NCBI RefSeq assembly: GCF_011405515.1
Contig: NZ_AP022671.1
Location: 2,480,001-2,544,000 of the forward strand
DNA from: Nitrospira sp. KM1
GTDB lineage: Bacteria; Nitrospirota; Nitrospiria; Nitrospirales; Nitrospiraceae
DNA: 64,000 bases
Direction of reading: 5' to 3'
Part shown: piece after piece, positions 25,132 through 38,269 of the stretch
Numbering within the stretch: the first letter of the stretch is position 1
Layout of the letters: each line of letters opens with the position of its first letter
Translations under genes and position numbers: made by a program
Notes under the pieces: model-generated
What the model saw: the letters and a program-made list of their open reading frames with translations, nothing else
Databases searched by the model: none
What the model was told of the DNA's origin: nothing

Positions 25132-26496
25132 ATGGGAATGGACACAAGAACCATGACAGCATCGACGGTATGGCAGGAAGCTCTGGCATACATTCAGGGT
25201 AAGGTTCCAAAACAGGTTTATGATACGTGGTTTACGCCGGTTCACCTCGAGCGGATTGAGGACATGACGGCGCACATCGCGGTCCCTAATAAGTTCTTTG
25301 GCGACTGGCTTAGTCAACATTATGGTCCTCTCCTGAAAGAGGCGGTCTCTACTGCTCGGGGCGGTGGTGAAACTTCTGTGGCGTTTGTCGTGTTCAGCCG
25401 GCTCTCGGCAAAGAACGAGGATCAGGCCGCCCCCTATCACGTAGTGAAACAAGCCGCTCAGGTGAAACCGCGGCGCGGGATTCAACTGAATCCGAAATAT
25501 ACGTTCAAGAATTTCGTTGTCGGGGCTGGGAATCAATTTGCTCATGCTGCATGTATGGCTGTGGCCGAACAACCGGCCAAAGCGTATAACCCGTTGTTCA
25601 TTTATGGGGGGGTCGGACTTGGGAAGACGCATTTGCTGAATGCGATTGCGAACCATGTCGCTGAAAGAACTGATCTCAGGATCGCATATTTGACGACCGA
25701 GCAATTTACCAATGAGGTCATCAATTCAATACGCTACGACAAGATGATGGATCTCAGGAAACGGTACCGTCACATCGATATGCTCATGATCGATGACATT
25801 CAGTTTTTAGCTGGGAAAGAGAGGACACAAGAAGAGTTTTTCCATACCTTCAATGCCCTGTATGAGGCCCATAAGCAAATCGTCCTCTCCAGCGACCGAT
25901 TTCCAAAGGAGATGCCGGACATCGAAGAACGGTTGCGGTCCCGTTTCGAATGGGGGTTAATTGCCGACCTTCAGCCTCCAGATGTCGAAACGCGCATCGC
26001 CATCCTCCGGAAGAAATCGGAAGACGAAGGCGTGACGTTGCCGGAGGATGTCATACAATTTCTGTCCACGACGATGAAAAGCAACATCCGTGAGTTGGAA
26101 GGGTCGCTCGTTCGGCTGGGGGCGTATGCGTCCCTGACGGGGCAAACCATCACGCTGGAGATGGCGAAAAATGTGCTGCGTGATCTCATTGGCGACAAGA
26201 AAAAAATCGTGGCGATGGAAGATATACAGGAAACGGTCAGCTCGTGGTTTCACGTGAAAGTTGCAGATCTGAAATCACGGCGGCGGAGCAAAACGCTCGT
26301 TCACCCGCGTCAGATTGCCATGTATCTGTGTCGGGAATTGACGGATGCGTCGTATCCGGAAATCGGCCGTCTGTTCGGAGGCAAAGACCACACAACAATC
26401 ATCCATGCCTGCCGCCAGATCACCAAGGCCAGGGAGCAGGACAACGCGTTGCAGGCAACACTGGACGGCTTGAAGGAAAAGATCCTTCGCAATTGA
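25132..26496 (+). CDS. dnaA: Chromosomal replication initiator DnaA
   Basis: A 454-residue replication initiator. Domain I (about 8-85) is followed by a short linker. The AAA+ core begins at NPKYTFKNFVVGAGNQFAHA, with Walker A YGGVGLGKTHLLNAI and Walker B MLMIDDIQFLAGKERTQEE. Domain IV has the DnaA signature GRLFGGKDHTTIIHACRQI that contacts DnaA boxes. In-frame ATGs at 25132, 25138 and 25153 are all possible starts; none has a clear ribosome-binding site. DnaA boxes directly upstream suggest autoregulation. dnaN begins 25 bases after the stop. Confidence 0.97.
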   Translation: MGMDTRTMTASTVWQEALAYIQGKVPKQVYDTWFTPVHLERIEDMTAHIAVPNKFFGDWLSQHYGPLLKEAVSTARGGGETSVAFVVFSRLSAKNEDQAAPYHVVKQAAQVKPRRGIQLNPKYTFKNFVVGAGNQFAHAACMAVAEQPAKAYNPLFIYGGVGLGKTHLLNAIANHVAERTDLRIAYLTTEQFTNEVINSIRYDKMMDLRKRYRHIDMLMIDDIQFLAGKERTQEEFFHTFNALYEAHKQIVLSSDRFPKEMPDIEERLRSRFEWGLIADLQPPDVETRIAILRKKSEDEGVTLPEDVIQFLSTTMKSNIRELEGSLVRLGAYASLTGQTITLEMAKNVLRDLIGDKKKIVAMEDIQETVSSWFHVKVADLKSRRRSKTLVHPRQIAMYLCRELTDASYPEIGRLFGGKDHTTIIHACRQITKAREQDNALQATLDGLKEKILRN

Positions 26497-26521
26497 GCGG
26501 GTGGAGGGGAGACTGGGGATT

Positions 26522-30189
<3,668 letters not shown>

Positions 30190-30199
30190 CGGGTCCCGT

Positions 30200-30280
30200 C
30201 ACACGTAGGAGACCGTCCGTCCTCGCACCCCGCCCGGTGTAGGGACCCCGCTGCGGGCGGGCGGGTCTCCTACGCGTGTG
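30200..30280. repeat. Long inverted repeat between gyrB and gyrA
   Basis: The arms CACACGTAGGAGACC (30200-30214) and GGTCTCCTACGCGTGTG (30264-30280) pair almost perfectly, with a two-base bulge, around a GC-rich 49-base loop. A related string, CACGTAGGAGAC, precedes the gyrB start at 27687-27698, where it supplies the ribosome-binding site. There is no T-run, so a classic terminator is unlikely; RNA processing or supercoiling-sensitive control is possible. Confidence 0.55.
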
Positions 30281-30325
30281 CCACCCGCTGCAGTCCTGTG
30301 AGAGAAATGGAGAAAAGAGAAGGAT

Positions 30326-32800
30326 ATGCCCCCTGATGAACGCCTAGGCCAGATTGCCATCGAAGACGAAATGCGATCGTCCTATCTTGATTACGCGATG
30401 AGCGTGATCGTCGGTCGGGCGCTCCCGGACGTGCGGGACGGCCTCAAGCCGGTCCACCGGCGCATTCTCTTCGGCATGAACGAAATGGGGTTGGTGCATA
30501 ACCGGACCTACCGAAAGTCCGCCAAGATCGTTGGCGAGATCATGGGCAACTACCATCCTCATGGTGATTCGGCCATTTACGACACGTTGGTCCGCATGGC
30601 TCAGGATTTCAACATGCGGTATCCCCTGGTGGACGGGCAGGGCAACTACGGGTCCATGGACGGCGATTCGCCGGCGGCCATGCGCTATACCGAGGCGCGC
30701 ATGACGAAGCTTGCCGAAGAATTGCTCGCCGATATCGACAAGGAGACGGTGGATTTCGGACCGAACTACGACGAATCGAGACAGGAGCCGTTGGTCCTTC
30801 CGACGAAAGTACCGAACCTGTTAATCAACGGAGCCGGCGGTATTGCAGTGGGCTATGCGACGAACATTCCCACCCACAACCTGGGCGAGGTCGTCGCGGG
30901 GTTGTTGCTGTTACTGGAACATCCCGACGTTACCGTGGCGAAGTTGATGGAGAAAATTCCTGGCCCTGATTTTCCGACTGCCGGATTCATCTACGGCCTC
31001 AGCGGGATCAAAGAGGCGTATGAAACCGGACGTGGACTGCTGAAACTCCGCGCGAAGGTGGTCATCGAATCGGACGGACGGACGGATCGGGAACGCCTCA
31101 TCGTTACCGAGATCCCCTACCAGGTCAACAAGGCGAGATTGATCGAGAAGATCGCGGAGCTCATCCAGGAGGACCGGATCAAAGGCATCTCCGACCTCCG
31201 CGACGAGTCCTCTGCCCGCGAAGGCGTGCGAGTCGTGATCGAACTGAAGCGAGGGGAAATTCCGCTCGTCGTGTTGAACAATCTGTACAAGCATACTCAG
31301 CTTGAGACGACCTTCGGTGTCATCATGCTCGCGCTGGTCAACAACCGGCCGGAGGTCCTGAACCTGAAGCAGATCCTCCACTATTTTCTCGAGCACCGCC
31401 GCGAGGTGGTCGTGCGCCGGACCGCCTTCGAGCTCCGCAAAGCGGAGGAACGCGCCCACATTCTCGAAGGACTCAAGATCGCGCTCGACAATCTGGACGC
31501 GGTCATCGCGTTGATCCGTCGTGCGCAGTCGCCTGACGAAGCCAGGGTCGGGTTGATCAGACAGTTCGCGCTGAGCGAGATCCAGGCGAATGCGATTCTG
31601 GACATGCGGTTACAGCGGCTCACTCAGTTGGAACGCACGAAACTGGTCGAGGAATATGCCGAAGTGCTGAAGCAGATCGAATATCTAAAGTCCGTGCTGG
31701 GCAGTGAGGCCCTCGTCCGGAAGATCATCAAGGACGAACTGACGGAACTCCTTGAGACATACCGTGATGATCGTAGAACCCAGATCGTCAAAGAAGAAGG
31801 AGAGATCAATATCGAAGATCTCATCGCGGAGGAGGAAGTCGCCGTCACGATTTCCCATGCCGGGTATATTAAACGGAACGCGGCTTCGCTCTACCGCGCC
31901 CAACGCCGGGGCGGCAAGGGCAAAATCGGCATGGGCATCAAGGACGAAGACTTCGTGGAAACCCTCTTCACGGCTTCGACCCATGACGCGCTTCTCTTCT
32001 TTACCGATGCCGGGAAGGTGTTCTGGTTGAAGGTGCACGAAATCCCGGAAGCCAGTCGGGCTGCGAAGGGCAAGGCGCTGGTCAATCTTCTTGCCCTATC
32101 GGGAACGGAAAAGGTGACGGCGACGCTTCCCGTGAAAGAGTATCGTGAAGATCGCTACGTCATCATGGCGACCAAGAGAGGTATCATTAAGAAAACGGAG
32201 CTGTCGGCCTACAGCAATCCCAGGCAGGGCGGGATTATCGCGCTGGGGCTGGAAGAAGGCGACAAATTGATCGCCGTCCATGTGACTGACGGCCAGCGGG
32301 AAATACTCTTGGGCACCAAGCAGGGCATTACGATCCGCTTTAAAGAAGACGAAGTCAGACCGATGGGCCGTACGGCGTACGGCGTCAAGGGCATCACCCT
32401 CGAAGAGGGAAACGAGGTGATCGGGATGGAGACCATCAGGCCGGATTCCACCACGGCCATTCTGACTGTGACAGAGGGGGGCTACGGAAAGCGGACGCCC
32501 GTCACGGAGTATCGTGTTCAGGGACGGGGCGGCAAAGGCATCATCAGCGTGAAGACGACGGAGCGGAACGGGCTGGCGATTGCGTTTCTGCAAGTGCGAG
32601 ACGGTGACGAGATCATGCTCATGGCTGCCCAAGGCAAGGTACTTCGATGCACGGTCGACGACATCAGAGAAATCGGCCGCAATACGCAGGGCGTCCGTAT
32701 ACTGGATCTTGAAGGAGAGGACGACCGCGTGGTCGCCGTCGCGAGGCTCGCAGAGACGGTTGAACGCGATGAAGCGGCCCCGGAAGATACGGGAGTGTAA
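30326..32800 (+). CDS. gyrA: DNA gyrase subunit A
   Basis: An 824-residue catalytic subunit that cleaves and rejoins DNA. The quinolone-resistance region reads [19 protein letters not shown], with Ser82 and Asp86 in the wild-type-like state at the usual positions, and the active-site tyrosine is Tyr121 in [10 protein letters not shown]. The GyrA box [12 protein letters not shown] (about residue 530) marks it as gyrase rather than topoisomerase IV, and the C-terminal beta-pinwheel follows. It starts at an ATG with AAGGA close upstream and ends in an acidic tail. It is 136 bases after gyrB. Confidence 0.97.
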   Translation: MPPDERLGQIAIEDEMRSSYLDYAMSVIVGRALPDVRDGLKPVHRRILFGMNEMGLVHNRTYRKSAKIVGEIMGNYHPHGDSAIYDTLVRMAQDFNMRYPLVDGQGNYGSMDGDSPAAMRYTEARMTKLAEELLADIDKETVDFGPNYDESRQEPLVLPTKVPNLLINGAGGIAVGYATNIPTHNLGEVVAGLLLLLEHPDVTVAKLMEKIPGPDFPTAGFIYGLSGIKEAYETGRGLLKLRAKVVIESDGRTDRERLIVTEIPYQVNKARLIEKIAELIQEDRIKGISDLRDESSAREGVRVVIELKRGEIPLVVLNNLYKHTQLETTFGVIMLALVNNRPEVLNLKQILHYFLEHRREVVVRRTAFELRKAEERAHILEGLKIALDNLDAVIALIRRAQSPDEARVGLIRQFALSEIQANAILDMRLQRLTQLERTKLVEEYAEVLKQIEYLKSVLGSEALVRKIIKDELTELLETYRDDRRTQIVKEEGEINIEDLIAEEEVAVTISHAGYIKRNAASLYRAQRRGGKGKIGMGIKDEDFVETLFTASTHDALLFFTDAGKVFWLKVHEIPEASRAAKGKALVNLLALSGTEKVTATLPVKEYREDRYVIMATKRGIIKKTELSAYSNPRQGGIIALGLEEGDKLIAVHVTDGQREILLGTKQGITIRFKEDEVRPMGRTAYGVKGITLEEGNEVIGMETIRPDSTTAILTVTEGGYGKRTPVTEYRVQGRGGKGIISVKTTERNGLAIAFLQVRDGDEIMLMAAQGKVLRCTVDDIREIGRNTQGVRILDLEGEDDRVVAVARLAETVERDEAAPEDTGV

Positions 32801-32846
32801 CCGGCAGAATCCTAATCGGCCCTTCCTGCCATGAGCGCCTCTTTCC

Positions 32847-33416
32847 ATGAGCGATCCACACAACCCAGCTCCGGCTGCGGGCAAAACGAAGCCGCTCGAC
32901 ACGGTGGTCAAACTGGCCCTGATGGTCTTCTTCGGGTCCTTTGGCCTGATTTGGGGCGGCATGTATCTCAGCCGGCCCGATCGGTCGATCCCTCCTTATA
33001 GTATCGGTTCGCAGGAGGGCACTGCCGTTGCGATCCATGTCCCTGCCTGGACCAGTGACACCGAAATTCAGACACTGATCGAACGCTTCAGGAAGGTCGG
33101 TCACGAGACCAGAAACTTTGGGCCGATGAAGATCAGACCGACGACACCCGATGATCCAAAGGGACGGTACCGGAACATGACCATCTATATCTTTACCCAT
33201 GAAGCTTGGGCCGAAGCTTCCATTCTTCATCAATATGTGGTCGGCGTGGATCGTGAAGTGCGAGACGGGTTCCGACGTGCAATGCGAGGTTTGTACCGGT
33301 TGACGGAAACAGAAGAGGAGGGCAGGATAGGTCCTCTCGTCGACGGACCCGATTCGGCGGCGACCGCCGCCTATTCACGACAGTTGTTCAAGGATCGCCT
33401 GACTCCCTTGCCCTAA
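32847..33416 (+). CDS. Membrane-anchored protein, unknown function
   Basis: A 189-residue protein with a single N-terminal membrane helix (about residues 20-42, KLALMVFFGSFGLIWGGMYL) and a C-terminal domain likely in the periplasm. It contains YIFTHEAWAEASILHQYVVG near residue 115, with a helical tail. It follows gyrA by 46 bases on the same strand. Its stop overlaps by four bases the stop of the convergent DciA gene. I do not recognise the family. Confidence 0.7.
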   Translation: MSDPHNPAPAAGKTKPLDTVVKLALMVFFGSFGLIWGGMYLSRPDRSIPPYSIGSQEGTAVAIHVPAWTSDTEIQTLIERFRKVGHETRNFGPMKIRPTTPDDPKGRYRNMTIYIFTHEAWAEASILHQYVVGVDREVRDGFRRAMRGLYRLTETEEEGRIGPLVDGPDSAATAAYSRQLFKDRLTPLP

Positions 33417-33886
33417 GAGGTCTGACGGGATAGCGCCGTTGCGATCACGCGAGTCAGATGGTCGCGAAGCTCCGGGTCGTTCACCGTCTGCGTGTGCATC
33501 GAGGCTTCGAGGACCATCGATTCACTGGGTAGGGTTGGATCCATCCCGTGAACGACTAAAGAGTCGTGAGACATTCCCAGTGGAATGTCACCGACCCGGA
33601 AGGTGATATCTGTGATCAGGGGCGCCCCCGTCTGCTCGTTGAGCTTAGCCAAGAGAGCGGGTTTTAGAAACGTCAATTGTTGGAGCCAGACGGAATTCCT
33701 TACGAGAACCGACAATTTCTTGAAACGAAGGTGATGGGGCCAGGTATGCAAAGCCATTGGCTCTCCGACGATGTCCCGCCACCGACGTTGCAAGCGCATT
33801 TCGAAGAGGTGGGTATCGAGCCCGAGCCGCTTGGAAAGTGTCGTGAGGATCGCGCCGAACGGATCAAGAGTTCCCTGTGCGCGCAT
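33413..33886 (-). CDS. dciA: DciA-like (DUF721) protein, candidate replicative helicase loader
   Basis: A 157-residue protein with a DUF721 domain in the first 110 residues: LTTLSKRLGLDTHLFEMRLQ, RRWRDIVGEPMALHTWPHHL and KLSVLVRNSVWLQQLTFLKP. DciA is the ancestral loader or operator of the DnaB helicase in most bacteria that lack DnaC/DnaI. Its presence close to dnaA, dnaN and gyrase fits. The C-terminal tail of about 40 residues is less conserved. It is convergent with the preceding gene and divergent from smpB. Confidence 0.8.
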   Translation of the reverse strand: MRAQGTLDPFGAILTTLSKRLGLDTHLFEMRLQRRWRDIVGEPMALHTWPHHLRFKKLSVLVRNSVWLQQLTFLKPALLAKLNEQTGAPLITDITFRVGDIPLGMSHDSLVVHGMDPTLPSESMVLEASMHTQTVNDPELRDHLTRVIATALSRQTS

Positions 33887-33943
33887 GGACGGATCTTAGG
33901 CTCTGATTCCCCGCCGGTCAAGTAGCGCGAAGACAAGATCCAT

Positions 33944-34411
33944 ATGAAGAACGATGATGCTGGAAAACCGGTGGCGACGAATCGGAAGGCCTTTCACGAA
34001 TACTTCATCGAGGAAAAGTTCGAAGCCGGCATTGTCCTCCAAGGAACGGAGGTAAAATCTCTCCGCAACGGCAGGGTCAATCTTCAGGACAGCTACGCCT
34101 CGGTTCGTGAGGGAGAGGCATTTCTTCATCACTGCCATATCAGCCCCTACAGCCACGGCAACATCATGAACCACGATCCCATCCGCGTGCGGAAACTGTT
34201 GCTCCATAAAAAGGAGATCAACAAGCTCCTTGGGAAGACTCAGCAGAAGGGTCTGACGCTGATCCCGCTTCGCATCTACTTCTCGAAACGCGGGCACGCA
34301 AAGGTGGAGTTAGGCTTGGCAAAAGGCAAGAAGCTCTATGACCGGCGTGAGTCGATCAAGGCCCGAGAGGCCGGTCGAGAGGTCGAACGGGCGATCAAAG
34401 ACCGCAAATAG
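33944..34411 (+). CDS. smpB: SsrA-binding protein SmpB
   Basis: A 155-residue tmRNA partner needed for trans-translation rescue of stalled ribosomes. It has the hallmark [49 protein letters not shown], and the C-terminal basic tail [22 protein letters not shown] that mimics the tRNA acceptor codon region. The length is standard. The tmRNA gene itself was not found in the window. The region after it (34412-34545) holds no recognisable gene. Confidence 0.96.
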   Translation: MKNDDAGKPVATNRKAFHEYFIEEKFEAGIVLQGTEVKSLRNGRVNLQDSYASVREGEAFLHHCHISPYSHGNIMNHDPIRVRKLLLHKKEINKLLGKTQQKGLTLIPLRIYFSKRGHAKVELGLAKGKKLYDRRESIKAREAGREVERAIKDRK

Positions 34412-34545
34412 CCGGTCGCATTCCCACCCTGCATAACTTTTCCGGGACACAGCCTGGTTCTTCCATAGCGCAGGGCTTTTCCCCCTTCACCGCTCACCCT
34501 GTAAAATTGTCCCACGGCCCATGAAAGGCCGCCCAACCGGGCCCC

Positions 34546-34574
34546 TTGACTCTGGTTCTAACTAGAACTATCTT
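34546..34574 (+). promoter_or_regulatory. Promoter with palindromic operator in the -35/-10 spacer, ahead of pirin
   Basis: TTGACT (34546-34551) and TATCTT (34569-34574) are spaced by the ideal 17 bases. The spacer contains the perfect palindrome GTTCTA-AC-TAGAAC (34555-34568), which ends against the -10 box. A further half-site, TTGAAC, covers 34573-34578. A regulator bound here would block RNA polymerase. The next gene on this strand is pirin, about 260 bases downstream; the leader between them carries the 11-bp repeats and no other gene. Confidence 0.6.
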
Positions 34575-34742
34575 GAACGGAGGAAGATGGCGGGGCTTTC
34601 ATGAAGAAATCGGATGGTCGGACAGTGAGCTGGTACGTTGCCATCTCTCATCCTAGTGCGTAGAGGTTTCCAGGCTGCTATGGTGGGTTTGAAATGAGCG
34701 GAGGGGATTCTGCGGGCAGCTCCAGCTGCATAACGGTCGGCA

Positions 34743-34797
34743 ACAGGGAAAAGACAGGGAAAAGACAGGGAAAAGACAGGGAAAAGACAGGGAAAAG
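34743..34797 (+). repeat. Five perfect tandem copies of an 11-bp unit (ACAGGGAAAAG)
   Basis: Five identical 11-base units lie in the pirin leader, ending 37 bases before the start codon. The unit is not a multiple of three and lies outside the coding sequence, so changes in copy number would alter the leader length and one DNA turn per unit, not the protein. Perfect identity suggests a recent expansion or active slippage. Confidence 0.9.
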
Positions 34798-34834
34798 ATA
34801 CGCTCGCCAATATGACTGCAAGGAGGTATCCAAG

Positions 34835-35719
34835 ATGACGACGCATACGATAGCCGAAAAATCCGTTCATGGCGTGTATCAACCAGGCTCGAGCCATATG
34901 GTGGGCGACGGCTTTCCAGTGAGAAACCTGTTTCCCAGCAACGATCTCGATCGGCAGCTCAGCCCGTTTTTGATGTTGGACTATGCGGGTCCCCACTATT
35001 TCTCTCCGACCGATCAGCCGAGGGGTGTGGGGGAACATCCCCACAGAGGCTTTGAGACCGTCACGATTGTCTACGAGGGAGTCGTTGCGCACAGAGACTC
35101 CGCTGGTAATGCTGGGACCATCGGTCCGGGAGACGTCCAGTGGATGACCGCGGCATCCGGTGTCGTACATGAAGAATTTCACGAAAAGGAGTTTGCGCGT
35201 AAAGGCGGAACGCTCCATGCCATCCAACTGTGGGTGAATTTGCCGCAGCGGTTCAAGATGTCTGCACCGGCGTATCAGACCATTGTGGACGCTCAAATTC
35301 CTGTGGTGGATGTGGGGGGCGGCGCCGGCCGGTTGCGCATCATTGCCGGAGCGTACGAAGGACGAACGGGGCCTGCGCATACCATGACACCGGTGGAATT
35401 GTTCGACCTTGAGATCGGGAGCGGCCGTGATCTGACACTGACCCTGCCCGAGGGGCATCAGGCTGGGATTTTTGTCCTGAGCGGACGGGTCACCTCCAAT
35501 CGGTCGCACGAAGCGGGCGAAGCTGAATTAATCGTGTTCGATCGGGTCGGTTCCGCGGTGACGATTCATGCAAAGGAGAACAGTCGATTGCTGATCATGG
35601 CTGGTGAACCGATCGAGGAGCCGATCGCTCGATACGGACCGTTTGTCATGAACACGAGAGCGGAACTGCAACAGGCGGCTCGGGACTATCAATCGGGAAA
35701 AATGGGCCACTTGTCGTGA
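34835..35719 (+). CDS. Pirin family protein (cupin-type)
   Basis: A 294-residue two-cupin protein. The metal-binding motif of the pirin N-terminal domain is present as EHPHRGFETVTIVYEG, with HEE in SGVVHEEFHE completing the site. LMLDYAGPHYFSPTDQPRG is characteristic. Bacterial pirins act as quercetinase-like dioxygenases or as regulators; which applies here cannot be told. The ATG at 34835 has a strong AAGGAGGT. The frame is open upstream to 34694, but that extension just translates the 11-bp repeats and is rejected. A DsbA-like gene follows. Confidence 0.92.
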   Translation: MTTHTIAEKSVHGVYQPGSSHMVGDGFPVRNLFPSNDLDRQLSPFLMLDYAGPHYFSPTDQPRGVGEHPHRGFETVTIVYEGVVAHRDSAGNAGTIGPGDVQWMTAASGVVHEEFHEKEFARKGGTLHAIQLWVNLPQRFKMSAPAYQTIVDAQIPVVDVGGGAGRLRIIAGAYEGRTGPAHTMTPVELFDLEIGSGRDLTLTLPEGHQAGIFVLSGRVTSNRSHEAGEAELIVFDRVGSAVTIHAKENSRLLIMAGEPIEEPIARYGPFVMNTRAELQQAARDYQSGKMGHLS

Positions 35720-35786
35720 GCCGTGTCGTGCGTTTCAGGATAGAGGTCATGTCTCACGGCCTGGACGTGAACGCCGAGGAGGACCG

Positions 35787-36473
35787 GTGAAAACAGCCTC
35801 GTCAGAATTCCATATCGATATTTATTCTGATGTGGTGTGCCCCTGGTGCTATGTCGGAAAGCGCCGCCTGGAAAGGGCATTGAAGTTGAAGCAGGCTGCG
35901 GGCGACCTCCGGCCCACGATCGCCTGGCGGCCGTTTCAATTGAACCCGACGATGCCGGAAGGCGGCGTCGACCGGCGGGCGTACCTGGAGGCGAAATTCG
36001 GCAGCATGGAGGCGTTCGAGCAAATGGAGGGACACGTCGTGGAAGCCGGGCGATCCGAGCAGATTGATTTCAGGTTCGATTCGATTGCTCGGACCCCCAA
36101 TACGGCTCTCGCGCACCGGTTGATCTGGTACGCCGGGACACAACGGAAGCAAGAGCTCATGGTCGAGACGCTCTTTCGCGCATATTTCGAAGAGGGTTGT
36201 GATATCGGTGCACGGCCCGTCCTCGTGAGTTTGGCCGACCGTGCCAAGATGGACGCGGGGAGCGTGCAACGAGTATTGGACACCGATGAAGGTCTATCGG
36301 AAGTTCGAGCCGAGGAAGCAGCAGGTCATCGCCTGGGTATTCGGGGTGTGCCGTACTTCGTGCTCGATCACGCCTATGGTTTGTCCGGGGCTCAACCGGT
36401 TGAGCGGTTTCTCTCGGCGTTTGAGGCTGTCAAGGCCAAGGCCGGTGCCGGTTCATCCGGCAGAGAGGAGTGA
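35787..36473 (+). CDS. DsbA-family (FrnE-like) thioredoxin-fold oxidoreductase
   Basis: A 228-residue thioredoxin-fold protein with CPWC in DVVCPWCYVGKRRLERAL and an inserted helical domain, as in FrnE/2-hydroxychromene-2-carboxylate isomerase relatives. The cis-Pro loop is GIRGVPYFVLD. There is no signal peptide, so it acts in the cytosol, probably as a disulfide oxidoreductase or polyketide-type isomerase homolog. The start is a GTG with GAGGAGG upstream. It follows pirin by about 70 bases and precedes a VOC gene by three bases, so the latter two are an operon. Confidence 0.9.
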   Translation: MKTASSEFHIDIYSDVVCPWCYVGKRRLERALKLKQAAGDLRPTIAWRPFQLNPTMPEGGVDRRAYLEAKFGSMEAFEQMEGHVVEAGRSEQIDFRFDSIARTPNTALAHRLIWYAGTQRKQELMVETLFRAYFEEGCDIGARPVLVSLADRAKMDAGSVQRVLDTDEGLSEVRAEEAAGHRLGIRGVPYFVLDHAYGLSGAQPVERFLSAFEAVKAKAGAGSSGREE

Positions 36474-36476
36474 GAG

Positions 36477-36887
36477 ATGCCAGTCCAAGTATACGGATGT
36501 AACCATGTGGTCATAGAAGTAACCGACGCCAAGAAGGCGGTCAAGTTTTACTCGGATGTCTTCGGTCTGAAGATGTTGAAAGGTGGAGAAGGAGCGGCTT
36601 GGTGCAAGCTTGGAGAGCATCAGTTCATGGCGATCTTCGAGGTGGAGACATTACAGCCGGATCGTGTGAAGCACTTTGGTTTGATGGTTCGCGATGCCGC
36701 GCAGATTAAAGAGGTACGGAGCAAGTTGACTAAAAAATATAAGCTCAAATTGCATCCGGATTTTCGGTGTGACTTTCGGGACCCTTGGGGAAACCGCATT
36801 CAGGTCGGCGACCTGTCCGATGAGTCGTTGGTGTGGCTCCTCCCCTATCAGGAAGTGCAAAAGGCCGGCGTGACGTTCACGCCGTGA
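36477..36887 (+). CDS. VOC (glyoxalase/dioxygenase) superfamily protein
   Basis: A 136-residue protein with one VOC module pair. The beta-alpha-beta start YGCNHVVIEVTDAKKAVKFY holds the first metal His, HFGLMVRD the second, and DFRDPWGNRIQVGDLSD the end of the second module. These proteins use a divalent metal for glyoxalase, dioxygenase or antibiotic-binding roles; the substrate is unknown. It begins three bases after the DsbA-like gene. Confidence 0.82.
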   Translation: MPVQVYGCNHVVIEVTDAKKAVKFYSDVFGLKMLKGGEGAAWCKLGEHQFMAIFEVETLQPDRVKHFGLMVRDAAQIKEVRSKLTKKYKLKLHPDFRCDFRDPWGNRIQVGDLSDESLVWLLPYQEVQKAGVTFTP

Positions 36888-36921
36888 TTTGACTACAGGG
36901 CGGCAAAATGGAGGTGACACG

Positions 36922-37290
36922 ATGAGCATGGGTAATCTTGCACAGCGGCTTCAGGACCTTCACAATCACATCAGGCAAGGGAAAGTCATAGAAGCCATGA
37001 ACGAATTTTACGACAACGACACCGTTATGCAGGACAACGCCAATCCGCCGACCAAGGGACTGGCCGCAAATATCGAACGCGAAAGGCAGTTCTTGAGCGG
37101 CGTCAAGGAATGGAAGGGTTTCAACGTCACGGCGTCCGGCATCGGCGACAACACGACGTTCTATGAAGCCGTGATGGATTTTATAGCCACGAACGGCCAG
37201 CCGGTCCATATGGAACAGGTTTCGGTCGCCAGGTGGAAGAACGGGAAGATTGTCCACGAACGGTTTTATTACGATACCGGGAAGAAATAA
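36922..37290 (+). CDS. SnoaL-like (NTF2-fold) protein
   Basis: A 122-residue protein of the NTF2-like fold: a helical start MSMGNLAQRLQDLHNHIRQG, then EFYDNDTVMQDNANPPTKGL, and the sheet strands HMEQVSVARWKNGKIVHERF. Members are small ligand-binding proteins or polyketide-cyclase-like enzymes. GGAGGTGA seven or so bases before ATG 36922 decides the start; upstream codons in the frame (36889) lack one. It lies 34 bases after the VOC gene in the same direction. Confidence 0.8.
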   Translation: MSMGNLAQRLQDLHNHIRQGKVIEAMNEFYDNDTVMQDNANPPTKGLAANIERERQFLSGVKEWKGFNVTASGIGDNTTFYEAVMDFIATNGQPVHMEQVSVARWKNGKIVHERFYYDTGKK

Positions 37291-37348
37291 TGGTTGCGGT
37301 CTGATGGTCATCGCCGTTCCAAAAGTCGTTCCCCATAAGGAATCATTC

Positions 37349-38221
37349 GTGTCTGCCATAAAATGGATGGCTGCTATTCTGATCTGCGGAGCCCTAGCGG
37401 TTCACGCGCCGCGCGCGGAGGCGCAGACATCCCGTCCCGATGACGAGATCACCAAACTGACCGAACACGTGTATCTATTCCGGCATCAGTTCCACCAGTC
37501 GGCGTTCATCGTTACCAACCAAGGGGTAATCATCACCGATCCGATTAGCCGGGAAGCGGCCGAATGGCTGAAACCGGAACTGAAAAAGCTGACCGATCAT
37601 CCGGTGCGTTACGTGGTCTATAGCCACGACCATGCGGATCACATCACGGGGGGTCAGACATTTGCCGACACAGCGACGTTTATCAGTCACTGGGCAGCTC
37701 GTAAGGCGATAGCGAATGGTTCGCGATCCGACACTCCCCTTCCCGACCTGACGTTCACCGATAAGATGTTCATCGACCTGGGGGGGCAGCACGTCGAATT
37801 GATCTACACGGGGAAGAATCACTCTGACAACAGTCTGGTGGTTCTTGTCCCGCAGGACAGACTGCTCTTTGCGGTCGACTTCATTCCGGTGGAAACGGTG
37901 GCGTACCGGACGATGCGAAGTGATTACCCCGACGATTGGATTGAGTCGCTCAAACAGGTCGAACAGCTGGATTTCGATGTGCTTGTCCCAGGACATGGGA
38001 AGATCGGCAAGAAAGAACACGCAAGGCAGTTCAGGCGGTATTTGGAAGATCTTCGAGCAGCGGTGCAAAGCGCGCTGACTGCGCGTATGGGTCTTGAAGA
38101 AGCCAAACAGCGCATTCGTCTCCCGCAATATGAAGCGTGGCAACGGTATGATGACTGGTTTCCAGAGAATGTCGAAGGCATGTATCGATATTTGAGCGAG
38201 CGTCAGAAAGCAGCTCCTTAA
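37349..38221 (+). CDS. Secreted metallo-beta-lactamase-fold hydrolase
   Basis: A 290-residue MBL-fold protein. The motif SHDHADH, His in TGKNHSDNSL, Asp in LLFAVDF and His in VPGHGKIG make up the two-metal site. The GTG at 37349 was chosen because it has AAGGA upstream and yields a clean signal peptide (KWMAAILICGALAVHAPRAEA, cut before Q), so the mature enzyme is periplasmic; a longer frame begins at ATG 37304. The substrate is unknown. The family includes SoxH-like and quinoprotein-associated hydrolases, which is notable given the pqq operon that follows. Confidence 0.85.
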   Translation: MSAIKWMAAILICGALAVHAPRAEAQTSRPDDEITKLTEHVYLFRHQFHQSAFIVTNQGVIITDPISREAAEWLKPELKKLTDHPVRYVVYSHDHADHITGGQTFADTATFISHWAARKAIANGSRSDTPLPDLTFTDKMFIDLGGQHVELIYTGKNHSDNSLVVLVPQDRLLFAVDFIPVETVAYRTMRSDYPDDWIESLKQVEQLDFDVLVPGHGKIGKKEHARQFRRYLEDLRAAVQSALTARMGLEEAKQRIRLPQYEAWQRYDDWFPENVEGMYRYLSERQKAAP

Positions 38222-38269
38222 TCCCGTTGATCCTTGGTTCCCATGTGCCGGTCGTCCGTTGGAGATGAG

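Noticed and set aside
34412-34545. Possible tmRNA gene after smpB
   Set aside because: No tRNA-like 3' end or tag-coding segment was recognisable on either strand.
34694-34834. N-terminal extension of pirin through the 11-bp repeats
   Set aside because: The extension just translates the repeats (KTGKRQGKDREKTGKR) and the true ATG has a strong AAGGAGGT.
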